Assembly: GCA_021846275.1 (NCBI GenBank)
Contig: JAJZBZ010000002.1
Span: 682,001-746,000 of the forward strand
Length of the DNA: 64,000 nt
DNA from: Acidobacteriota bacterium
GTDB lineage: Bacteria > Acidobacteriota > Terriglobia > Terriglobales > Acidobacteriaceae
Direction of reading: 5' to 3'
Below are positions 45,145-51,789 of this stretch, one piece after another (positions within the stretch are counted from its first letter, which is position 1; the number at the start of each line of letters is the position of its first letter). The translations under genes and the position numbers were made by a program. The notes beneath the pieces are model-generated. The model was not told the DNA's origin. It did no database searches and saw only the letters and a list, made by a program, of their open reading frames with translations.

Positions 45145-45867
45145 TTATTGCTCCGGCACGGAAGGAATGCGTTTATGCGCATAGGTGACGTCTTTCTGGC
45201 CGAAGTAGTTTTCCACTCGATCGGGTTGTTTCTGGATGCTGCGGAGGGCTCCGATGGTGGTGCGAGTGAGGGCCAGTTTGTTTCTGGCTGGAGTAGCTTT
45301 GGTGACGCGCTGCTTCAGGCAGACGTTGAGCAACTCGTCCGGGTTCAACTCCGGCGAGTAACTGGGAAGATAGAAGACCGCGATCTTGTCTTCGTTGTCG
45401 GCGAGGCATTTCTTCACCGCCCTGGAAAGGTGCACGCGCAAGTTATCCACGATCAGGAAAACTCTCTTCTCGCGTCCATGCACGAGCCGCTTCAGGAAGC
45501 TGATCAGGATGTTCGCGTTCAGCGCGCCGACGAAGACCCTCCAGCGCATCTGGCCCTTGTTGGTCACCGTTAAAATCACACTCAGCCTGGACCGATTGGC
45601 GTTGGCCACGACCACGGGAGTCTTGCCCTTCGGCGCATAGCCGCAGCCACGCACGTCATCGGAACGCAGCCCCGTTTCGTCGCCCCACTCAATCTCCGCG
45701 CCCTCAGCCTTCGCGGCCTTTGCGATCTTCGGATACTCCGGGTTGCCCCACCGATCAACAGCGGCGGGGTTCTGCTCATAGGCGTTCGCGCCGCGGCGCT
45801 CCCGTTGGTCCAGGTGGGCTGGGGCTGAGGACAGCGCGAACACCGGATTGCCTGCGGGGCGTTGCAT
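45145..45867 (-). mobile_element. IS630-family transposase, 5'-truncated remnant
   Basis: The frame encodes the DDE catalytic half of an IS630-type transposase: EIEWGDETGLRSDDVRGCGYAPKGKTPVVV, VFLIVDNLRVHLSRAVKKCL, VFYLPSYSPELNPDELLNVCLKQRV, and the terminal RSIQKQPDRVENYF segment. The N-terminal helix-turn-helix half is missing. Recognisable family sequence begins only around 45795 (AYEQNPAAVDRWGNPEYPKIAK); upstream codons to 45867 look like junk, so the element is broken there. It is unlikely to be active. It lies between the exopolysaccharide operon and the ArsR pair. Confidence 0.88.
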
Positions 45868-45879
45868 GCAGCAGGCGCG
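45861..45879. repeat. Short partial match to the dispersed intergenic repeat
   Basis: The 19 bases here match, with one or two differences, the left end of the repeats at 46879-46998 and 51632-51750. It directly abuts the truncated end of the IS630 remnant. A further GATTGCCTGCGGGG motif just upstream resembles the palindromic part of the repeat, so this may be a rearranged fragment. Confidence 0.4.
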
Positions 45880-45930
45880 AGAGTCGGGTTGGTCGCTTCA
45901 GGAAAATAAATCGGATTGCGAAAATAGCGC

Positions 45931-45959
45931 TTGACATTGCGCGAACAATACACTACCGT
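45931..45959 (+). promoter_or_regulatory. Likely promoter/operator of the arsR-type operon
   Basis: TTGACA at 45931-45936 is a consensus -35 box. The expected -10 position, 17 bases on (45954-45959, TACCGT), matches only partly, and transcription from it would begin at or just past the ATG at 45960. An imperfect palindrome ACCGTATGGT overlaps the start codon and could be the ArsR operator. No ribosome site precedes the ATG, so a leaderless message is possible. Confidence 0.45.
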
Positions 45960-46316
45960 ATGGTTGTGGATAGATTGGGTACAACCTTCGCGGCTTTGTC
46001 GGACCCGACTCGGAGGGCAATGATTGAGCGGCTGAGCCACGGGCCGGCCACGGTGCATGGATTGACGGAGCCGTTTGCGCTGTCGCAGCAGATGATCTCC
46101 AAGCACGTTGCGTATCTGGTGCGGGCGCGGATTGTGAGGAAGACCAGGCGCGGACGGGAGAGCGTGTGCACGCTGCGGCCGGAGGCGATCCGCAAAGTGA
46201 GCGACTGGGCCGGGTATTACCGCAGGTTCTGGGAAGAGAGTTTCGACAAGCTGGATGGAGTGGTGAATCAGATGAAAAAAGAGAGAGAGGCGGAAGATGA
46301 CAAGAACAGTGAATGA
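45960..46316 (+). CDS. ArsR-family winged-helix transcriptional regulator
   Basis: A 118-residue DNA-binding protein: LGTTFAALSDPTRRAMIERLSHGPATVHGLTEPFALSQQMISKHVAYLVRARIVRKTRRGRESVCTLRPEAI. The conserved SDPTRRxxIxRL start and SQQxxSKHVxxL recognition helix are typical of the ArsR/SdpR subgroup. No metal-binding CxC site is present in the recognition helix, so it is probably not a metal sensor. It overlaps the SRPBCC gene by 20 bases, a pairing common in bacteria. Confidence 0.88.
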   Translation: MVVDRLGTTFAALSDPTRRAMIERLSHGPATVHGLTEPFALSQQMISKHVAYLVRARIVRKTRRGRESVCTLRPEAIRKVSDWAGYYRRFWEESFDKLDGVVNQMKKEREAEDDKNSE

Positions 46317-46803
46317 GACGGACAGGATGACGATTACGCGAATCTTTGATGCTCCGCGCGAGCTGGTATGGAAGGCGTGGACGGAACCGAAGTATGTGAT
46401 GCAGTGGTGGGGGCCGAAGGGATTTACGTCGCCGGTGTGCCGGATGGACTTTCGCGTGGGCGGACGGTTTCTCTGCTGCATGAAGACGCCGGATGGGCAG
46501 GAGTTCTGGAATGCAGGCGTCTACCACGAGATCGTGTGGCACGAGAAGATCGTGTCGGAGATGTATTTTTCCGACGCCGAGGGCAACAAGGTCGAACCGA
46601 CGCAGTATGGAATCGAGCACGAGGCCATCGAAGGCGCATACGATGTGACGCTCTTCGAGGATCTGGGCAATGGGCAGACGAAGCTGACCTTCATGGGCAA
46701 CGAGCCGATGGAGAGCGCGAAGGAAAGCGGTCAGGTCGAGGGCTGGAACCAGATTCTGGACAAGATTGCCGAAGTGGTGGCGGGGCTGGTGACGGCGGCG
46801 TAA
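46297..46803 (+). CDS. SRPBCC (AHSA1-like) ligand-binding protein
   Basis: A 168-residue single-domain START/Bet v1-like protein: MTITRIFDAPRELVWKAWTEPKYVMQWWGPKGFTSPVCRMDFRVGGRF, then TLFEDLGNGQTKLTFMGN and the C-terminal helix SGQVEGWNQILDKIAEVVAGL. This is the AHSA1-type domain found beside ArsR regulators; it probably binds a small hydrophobic ligand, identity unknown. The start overlaps arsR by 20 bases, so co-translation is expected. Confidence 0.88.
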   Translation: MTRTVNETDRMTITRIFDAPRELVWKAWTEPKYVMQWWGPKGFTSPVCRMDFRVGGRFLCCMKTPDGQEFWNAGVYHEIVWHEKIVSEMYFSDAEGNKVEPTQYGIEHEAIEGAYDVTLFEDLGNGQTKLTFMGNEPMESAKESGQVEGWNQILDKIAEVVAGLVTAA

Positions 46804-47308
46804 GAGGCTCCGACGGTGGCGAAAGCTGTTTCGGCGCGTTGCTCTGGGCATGGGCGTTTTTCGCCCATGCCCAGGCCGGCATTGCATGCAGCAGACGCGC
46901 GTTCGCGCGGTGGCCGCTCCTGTGGGTCGCGGGTGGGGTTTTGTTGAGGACGACGCGAACAGCAGATTCCCTGCGGGAATGACAACCGGAACTGCAACAA
47001 CAAAAGCAACAGAAGCGGCGACGCTGGCATCTGCTCGTCCCACCCAGGCAAAGCTTGGATGGGGCACCCGGCGCAGGCTGGAACAACGACTATCTATTCC
47101 AACTTTTGGAACTATTTTGAAATGCGATTGCCCTGTGAAACGGATGGGTTAGCGTGGCGTGATGGATGGCGTCGAACGTGTTCTGAATCCCCAAATAACA
47201 GTAATTATGTTTAGCGGAGCATCCGCTTGTTTTGCAGTAAACGATCCAATGAACGTGATTGACCAACATGACGGAACCTCGAAGCCGCCCGAATAATGGA
47301 CTTTCCGG
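46804..47308. other. Gene-free stretch holding a dispersed repeat
   Basis: About 500 bases without a supportable gene. The first part contains one copy of the dispersed repeat (46879-46998). The remainder (about 47000-47308) is of lower GC, with only short open frames of no recognisable character. It is probably decayed DNA at the edge of the accessory segment. Confidence 0.5.
46879..46998. repeat. Dispersed intergenic repeat, copy A
   Basis: About 120 bases that align with 51632-51750 over their whole length, with scattered substitutions. Shared landmarks are an ATTGCATG(C/G)AGCAG start, a GC-rich centre with GGTCGCGGG, an AGCAGATTCCC block, and a GGGAATGACAAC end. At 46966-46980 there is a perfect palindrome, ATTCCC-TGC-GGGAAT, that could form a hairpin. 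It lies downstream of the SRPBCC gene. Confidence 0.7.
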
Positions 47309-47491
47309 TTATGGTTTGCCCCACATCGCCCAAATCGCAAAGATAATTCCGGCGAGGAGCAGCCACCCTACAATCGGATGTGTGGGTTTGGGCTCTGGCT
47401 CCTTGTAGTAGCCCATCCAAAAAAGCGGGAGGGGTTCTTTGGGATAGTCTTTCGGGATAATCAGAAAATCCGGTTCTTTCTCCTCTGTCAC
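47309..47491 (-). CDS. Small single-pass membrane protein, unknown
   Basis: A 60-residue protein with a charged, Pro-rich N-terminal half (TEEKEPDFLIIPKDYPKEPLPLFWMGYYKEPEPKPTH) and one C-terminal membrane helix (IVGWLLLAGIIFAIWAMW). GTG 47491 has a GGGAGG site six bases upstream; ATG 47509 would add six residues. The sequence is unlike random frame noise and the ribosome site is good. No family is recognised. It lies 36 bases downstream of another small gene on the same strand. Confidence 0.62.
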   Translation of the reverse strand: MTEEKEPDFLIIPKDYPKEPLPLFWMGYYKEPEPKPTHPIVGWLLLAGIIFAIWAMWGKP

Positions 47492-47545
47492 GATTAGCCT
47501 CCCACGCATTTCCGTTATCTCATCCGATAAATGAACAACAGCCCC

Positions 47546-47848
47546 CTACCAATACACTCTCGCTCCTGGCTGAATCGAGCCTAAATCGTCCAGATTCGTT
47601 TTTTGCAGACAGGCAACTAGAATTTGGGGCGGAATGTTACGGCCCGGACTGGACTGAATCGCTGCGCACAACTCATTGATTTGCGTTCGAACGGTCTTGT
47701 CTCGGACGTTCTCACGAAAAAATCCGTGAACATCACCTTTCCATGAATGCGGAAACGCTTCGCGCAGCAGAGACTTCATTGCGTAATGCTCAAGGGCAAT
47801 CCGTTCCAGTTCCAATACGACCGTATCTGTGTCCGTTTTGTCCACCAT
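47546..47848 (-). CDS. Small soluble protein, unknown
   Basis: A 100-residue helical protein: TVVLELERIALEHYAMKSLLREAFPHSWKGDVHGFFRENVRDKTVRTQINELCAAI. ATG 47848 has a strong ribosome site, GGGGAGG four bases upstream, which supports expression. No signal peptide or known domain. GC and codon choice look lower and more mixed than in neighbouring housekeeping genes, consistent with acquired DNA. It may form a transcript with the small membrane protein at 47309-47491. Confidence 0.65.
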   Translation of the reverse strand: MVDKTDTDTVVLELERIALEHYAMKSLLREAFPHSWKGDVHGFFRENVRDKTVRTQINELCAAIQSSPGRNIPPQILVACLQKTNLDDLGSIQPGARVYW

Positions 47849-48127
47849 ACAACCTCCCCTTAAATTTTGTGTTCCCGGTTCCGAGGAGTTCGCCTAAACC
47901 CCATATATATCTTGACAATCCCGATTTCATCGCGGGAGTAACGCGCAACGTGCTATGCCTACGACGAAAGCGTATCAGAATTGTCCCCAAAAATCACAAT
48001 ATCTTGCTGAACGAGATTTTGCTCCATATTCGTTTTCTCCTCTGAATCCGATCCATCAAATGCCGGGACTAAACACCTAAGTAAATGGCTATACTTCAAC
48101 GCTCATGGGTGTCGAACACGATACCGT
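47849..48127. other. AT-richer intergenic region
   Basis: About 280 bases of lower GC between the small accessory genes and the deacetylase. A TATATAT tract near 47908 could provide a -10 for the minus-strand small genes. A short minus-strand open frame crosses it but lacks a ribosome site and protein-like composition. It may mark the right edge of the accessory segment. Confidence 0.4.
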
Positions 48128-48889
48128 TCAAGAGCACGCTCGATCTTCCGAGGCTTGTGGCTGCCAGTCGTCTAAGGGGACGAAGTGGTGGGTGGGGGTG
48201 AATTTTTGGAGCAGGGTTGCGGCGGCGGCGACGGAGGCGGAGCGGTCGACTTCGAGGGAGTGTTGGCCGCCGTCGTGGAGGACGACGTTCGAGGCTACAC
48301 CTCGCTGCTGGTTGCGCTGGATGAGGTGGGTGAGGCGTGGGGCGACCTGATCGACGCGGGTGGCCTGCCAGTCGGCGGCCATGGCGTTCCAGAGGACGGG
48401 CGTGAGGCCGAGGGAGCGTGCGCAGCGGAGGGTGAAAGGTCGGCGCGCGCCGAAGGGTGGACGAAAGAAGCGGATCGGTTCGCCGAGGATGGACTCCAGT
48501 TCCTGCTGGGTGCGCAGGAGTTCTTCGCGGGTTTTGCGGTTGCCGGTGAAGGCGAGGTTGGGGTGGGTCCAGGTATGGTTGGCGAGGGTGTGGCCGGACT
48601 GGCGCATCTGGCGGACGAGGGGTTTTTGCAGCGCGGCGTATTTGCCGATGAGGAAGAAGGTGGCGCGGGCGTTGTGGCGGGCGAGGATTTCGAGAAGCTG
48701 CGGGGTCCAGCGGGGATTGGGACCGTCGTCGAAGGTGAGGGCGATTTCGCCGGGGCGCGCGGGGGCGATGAGCGCGGAGCCGTAGAGCCGGGACGCGGGC
48801 CAGTGTGCGGCCTGGAGCAGGCCACCGCCGGCGGCGAGCGCGGCGGTTGCTGCAAGCGGGGCTGCGAGACTGACGGCGTGTGGAGTCAT
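48128..48889 (-). CDS. Polysaccharide deacetylase (NodB-type)
   Basis: A 253-residue carbohydrate esterase 4 enzyme that removes acetyl groups from peptidoglycan or another N-acetyl sugar polymer. The N-terminal hydrophobic segment (about 8-28) is a signal peptide or anchor. Motifs are TFDDGPNP (catalytic base and metal Asp), the metal-binding HTWTHPNL (HxxxH), RPPFGARR, and the later VLHDGG. Motif order and spacing are normal, so it should be active. Confidence 0.9.
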   Translation of the reverse strand: MTPHAVSLAAPLAATAALAAGGGLLQAAHWPASRLYGSALIAPARPGEIALTFDDGPNPRWTPQLLEILARHNARATFFLIGKYAALQKPLVRQMRQSGHTLANHTWTHPNLAFTGNRKTREELLRTQQELESILGEPIRFFRPPFGARRPFTLRCARSLGLTPVLWNAMAADWQATRVDQVAPRLTHLIQRNQQRGVASNVVLHDGGQHSLEVDRSASVAAAATLLQKFTPTHHFVPLDDWQPQASEDRACS

Positions 48890-49101
48890 GCGTGTGGCGC
48901 GATGCGCGCGGTCGAACCAGGGTTTCAGGGCGTGAAACGCGAGACGAAAATCGGGCGCGACCGCATTGTCATCCTACACCGAAGGGCGTAGACTCAGCTT
49001 CGTCAGAGCGTGTTTCGGCTGGGGCTGGTTTGGCTGAAGCTGGAAGCGCGCTGGACGGACGGGTCGCATCCTGTGTGTGCGGAGCGGCACTGGAGACGAA
49101 G

Positions 49102-50034
49102 ATGAGCCTGACGAATTTTGCCGCGGGAAATCGCCCGGCGGCAGCACCGGCGAGCGGCGTTCCTGCCAGCTCGCAGACCCTGGCAAAAGTGACGATGCCT
49201 GCTCTGGCCGAGATGAAGCGGCAGGGGAAGCCGATTACGGCGCTGACGGCGTATGACTATGCGACGTCGCGGCTGGTGGACGAGGCCGGGATCGACCTGA
49301 TTCTGGTGGGCGATTCGCTGGCAATGGTGGTGATGGGGCAGGACAATACGCTTTCCGTCACGGTGGACGAGATGCTGCACCATACGCGGGCGGTGCGGCG
49401 GGCGGTGAGGCGTGCGCTGGTGGTGGCGGATATGCCGTTTGGCAGCTATCACGGGGCTGTGAGCGAGGGCGTGCGGAATGCTGTCCGGTTTGTGAAGGAA
49501 GCAGGCGCGGAGGCGGTGAAGATTGAGGGCGCGCGCGGGGAGCTGATTGCGGCGCTGGTCGAGGCGGAGATTCCGGTGGTGGGGCATCTGGGGCTGACGC
49601 CGCAGAGCCTGCACCGGATGGGTGGCTATCGCGTGCAGGCGAAGACGGCGGACGCGGCGGCACGGCTGCGGGCGGAGGCGCGCGAGGTGGCCGAGGCGGG
49701 CGCGGGCGCGCTGGTGCTGGAGGGTGTGCCGCGCGAGGTGGCCGGGGCGATTACGGCGGAGGTGGGGATTCCGGTGATCGGGATTGGCGCGGGGCCGGAG
49801 TGCGATGGGCAGATTCTGGTGCTGCACGACATTCTGAACCTGACGTTTGCGCCGCATGCGAAGTTTGTGAGGCAGTATGCGGATGTGGCGGCGGTGATGC
49901 GGGAGGCGGTGGAGCGGTATCGCGAGGATGTGGAGCAGAGGGTGTTTCCGACGGATGCGGAGAGCTATCATCTTGCGGCGGCGGCTGTTTCGGGTGGTGC
50001 GCAGTCGGCGGTTGGGACGGAGCGGCAGGGATAG
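49102..50034 (+). CDS. panB: 3-methyl-2-oxobutanoate hydroxymethyltransferase
   Basis: First step of pantothenate synthesis, adding a hydroxymethyl group from methylene-THF to ketoisovalerate. The 310-residue protein has ITALTAYDYATSRLVDEAGIDLILVGDSLAMVVMGQDNTLSVTVDEMLHHTRAV, VADMPFGSYH, KIEGARGEL, VVGHLGLTPQSLHRMGGYRVQ, and IGIGAGPECDGQILVLHDILN. A variable N-terminal tail of about 30 residues precedes the conserved barrel. ATG 49102 is chosen; upstream in-frame sequence is not conserved in character. It is followed by panC three bases later. Confidence 0.96.
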   Translation: MSLTNFAAGNRPAAAPASGVPASSQTLAKVTMPALAEMKRQGKPITALTAYDYATSRLVDEAGIDLILVGDSLAMVVMGQDNTLSVTVDEMLHHTRAVRRAVRRALVVADMPFGSYHGAVSEGVRNAVRFVKEAGAEAVKIEGARGELIAALVEAEIPVVGHLGLTPQSLHRMGGYRVQAKTADAAARLRAEAREVAEAGAGALVLEGVPREVAGAITAEVGIPVIGIGAGPECDGQILVLHDILNLTFAPHAKFVRQYADVAAVMREAVERYREDVEQRVFPTDAESYHLAAAAVSGGAQSAVGTERQG

Positions 50035-50037
50035 GCG

Positions 50038-50883
50038 ATGCGCGTGGTGGGGACGGTGGCGGAGTTGCGCGAGTGGTCGCGCGGGGTGAGGCAGGCGGGC
50101 GGCGCGGTGGGACTGGTGCCGACGATGGGCGCGCTGCACGAGGGGCATCTGTCGCTGGTGCGCGAGGCGGAGCGGCGCGGTGATCGCGTGGCGGTGAGCG
50201 TGTTTGTGAATCCGACACAGTTTGGGCCGGGTGAGGATTTTGAGCGGTATCCGAGGACGTTCGAGGCCGATTGCGCGATGCTGGAGCGCGAGGGCGTGGA
50301 GGTGGTGTTTGCGCCGGGGGTCGGGGAGATGTATCCGGCGGGAGCGGCGGCGACGTTTGTCGAGGTTGCCGGATTGAGTGACCGGCTGGATGGGGCGAGC
50401 CGACCGGGACACTTTCGTGGGGTGGCGACGGTGGTGACGAAGCTGTTTGCGGCCTCGGAGCCGGAGCGGGCGTATTTCGGGCAGAAGGACGCGGCGCAGG
50501 TGGCGGTGCTGCGGCGGATGGTGGCCGATCTGCTGCTGCCAGTGGATCTGGTGGTGTGCCCGATTGTGCGCGAGGCGGATGGGCTGGCGATGAGTTCGCG
50601 GAATCGTTACCTGAGCGCGGAGGAACGCGGGCGGGCGCTGGCGCTGAGCCGGGCGGTGCGCGCGGGGGAAGCGGCGTTTCGTGCGGGCGAGCGCGGGGCT
50701 GAGCGGGTGGCCGATGCGGCGCGGCGGGAGCTGGAGTCAGCGCCGGGCGTGCGGGTGGATTATGTGGCGGTGGTGGATTGGGCGACGCTGGAGCCGGTGG
50801 AGCGCGTCGAGGCTGGGTGTCTGCTGGCCGTGGCGGCGTGGGTGGGCCAGACGCGGCTGCTGGATAATGCGATTCTTGGGTAG
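50038..50883 (+). CDS. panC: Pantothenate synthetase
   Basis: Joins pantoate and beta-alanine with ATP. The 281-residue protein has VPTMGALHEGHLSLVREA (HxGH nucleotide site), FVNPTQFGPGEDFERYPRT, FRGVATVVTKLF, AYFGQKDAAQVAVLRRMV, and READGLAMSSRNRYLS. All signatures are normal. It follows panB by three bases, a clear operon. panD, which makes beta-alanine, is not in the window; coaX at 34.6 kb uses the product. Confidence 0.97.
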   Translation: MRVVGTVAELREWSRGVRQAGGAVGLVPTMGALHEGHLSLVREAERRGDRVAVSVFVNPTQFGPGEDFERYPRTFEADCAMLEREGVEVVFAPGVGEMYPAGAAATFVEVAGLSDRLDGASRPGHFRGVATVVTKLFAASEPERAYFGQKDAAQVAVLRRMVADLLLPVDLVVCPIVREADGLAMSSRNRYLSAEERGRALALSRAVRAGEAAFRAGERGAERVADAARRELESAPGVRVDYVAVVDWATLEPVERVEAGCLLAVAAWVGQTRLLDNAILG

Positions 50884-50916
50884 GTTGAGACTGGACGGCG
50901 GGATGGCGAGACAGAG

Positions 50917-50944
50917 AGAGCGGCCGCCGGGTGGCTGCCGCTCT
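50917..50944. terminator. Possible bidirectional hairpin between panC and the cytochrome gene
   Basis: AGAGCGGC (50917-50924) pairs with GCCGCTCT (50937-50944) around a 12-base loop, between two converging genes. There is no clear T run on either side, so if it works as a terminator it is not a classical Rho-independent one. Confidence 0.4.
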
Positions 50945-50963
50945 GTCTTCGCTGCGAGGTTGT

Positions 50964-51518
50964 TTACTGGCCGCTGGTGGGCGCTGCCGTGGGAGCTGCG
51001 GGCGCGGCTGCCGGAGCTGGTCCGTGCTCCTCATGCCTGGCGGGTACGAACTCCTCGGGGGCAAGATGGCCGCGATGGCAGGTGCCGCAGGTGACGGCCT
51101 GGCCGGAGTTGGGGACCATGCTGATGTAGTCGGCGTTGATCTTCTCGGTCATTTTGTACATGAGGCGAGCGGTCTGCTTCTCTTCCTTGGAGTCGTCGGC
51201 GAAGTTGAGCATGGGGCGACCGTTGGGGCCGACCTTGGTTTTGTCGACGGCGTGGCAGGTGCGGCAGCCGCTGCCGAGCTGGCCCTCCCACTGCTCCATG
51301 ATGGCGTGGACCTGCTCGCCGGTGAGGTTTTTGGGCAGGACCTGGAGGTTGGTGGGCGCGGGCGGGTTCCAGTGGCGCGGGGCTGCGCCTGCCTGCGGAG
51401 CCGCGTCGGTTTGCGGGGCTGGAGGTTGCGGATTCTGGGCGGCGTGGACGGCGCGGGGCGCGACAGCGAAGGGAACGGCGACGAGCGCGGCGACGGCGAG
51501 TACGAGGGATCGGTGCAT
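50964..51518 (-). CDS. Secreted di-heme c-type cytochrome (photosynthetic reaction-centre cytochrome-like)
   Basis: A 184-residue exported cytochrome. The signal peptide is MHRSLVLAVAALVAVPFAVAPRAVHA. Two covalent heme sites follow, CRTCH at 85-89 and CGTCH at 144-148. The segment LPKNLTGEQVHAIMEQWEGQLGSGCRTCHAVDK...TARLMYKMTEKINADY is typical of the small reaction-centre-cytochrome-like proteins of acidobacteria. Here they are probably soluble electron carriers rather than parts of a photosystem. The C-terminus is Ala/Pro-rich. ATG 51518 begins the signal peptide. Confidence 0.87.
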   Translation of the reverse strand: MHRSLVLAVAALVAVPFAVAPRAVHAAQNPQPPAPQTDAAPQAGAAPRHWNPPAPTNLQVLPKNLTGEQVHAIMEQWEGQLGSGCRTCHAVDKTKVGPNGRPMLNFADDSKEEKQTARLMYKMTEKINADYISMVPNSGQAVTCGTCHRGHLAPEEFVPARHEEHGPAPAAAPAAPTAAPTSGQ

Positions 51519-51631
51519 GCGGGAAATCCTCGAGAGGGAAAGATGACTGCTTACGTTTCCACTATAGACGGAGACGGGAAGCGGGAGGACGCGATAAAAA
51601 AAGAGAATTCTCTGTGACGGCGTTGGGTGAG

Positions 51632-51750
51632 GCCATTGCATGGAGCAGGCGCGCGTTGGCGCTGCGGCCGCTTCCGCTGGTCGCGGGATGGCCGGGGCGA
51701 AGGTTGATACGAAGAGCAGATTCCCGGAGGGAATGACAACAGGAAAGGCA
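51632..51750. repeat. Dispersed intergenic repeat, copy B
   Basis: About 120 bases aligning end to end with copy A at 46879-46998. The palindrome is conserved at 51720-51734 as ATTCCC-GGA-GGGAAT: the arms are identical to copy A while the loop differs. It sits between the cytochrome c gene and a large secreted-protein gene, both on the minus strand, about 4.7 kb from copy A. Confidence 0.7.
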
Positions 51751-51789
51751 ACGGCGGATTCGTCGAGGAGCGCAGGGTGAGAAGCGGCG

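Noticed and set aside
47790-47990. Minus-strand 66-codon frame between the small orphan genes and the deacetylase
   Set aside because: No ribosome site, low-complexity Gly/Arg-rich sequence, and it overlaps the start of a better-supported small gene.
49003-50412. Long minus-strand open frame of 469 codons opposite panB and panC
   Set aside because: It mirrors two certain genes, is Arg/His/Pro-rich as expected from GC-rich antisense, and has no recognisable domain.
49751-51064. Minus-strand open frame of 437 codons across panB/panC and the cytochrome gene end
   Set aside because: Extreme Pro/Ser/Arg composition with no motif; an antisense artefact of high GC.
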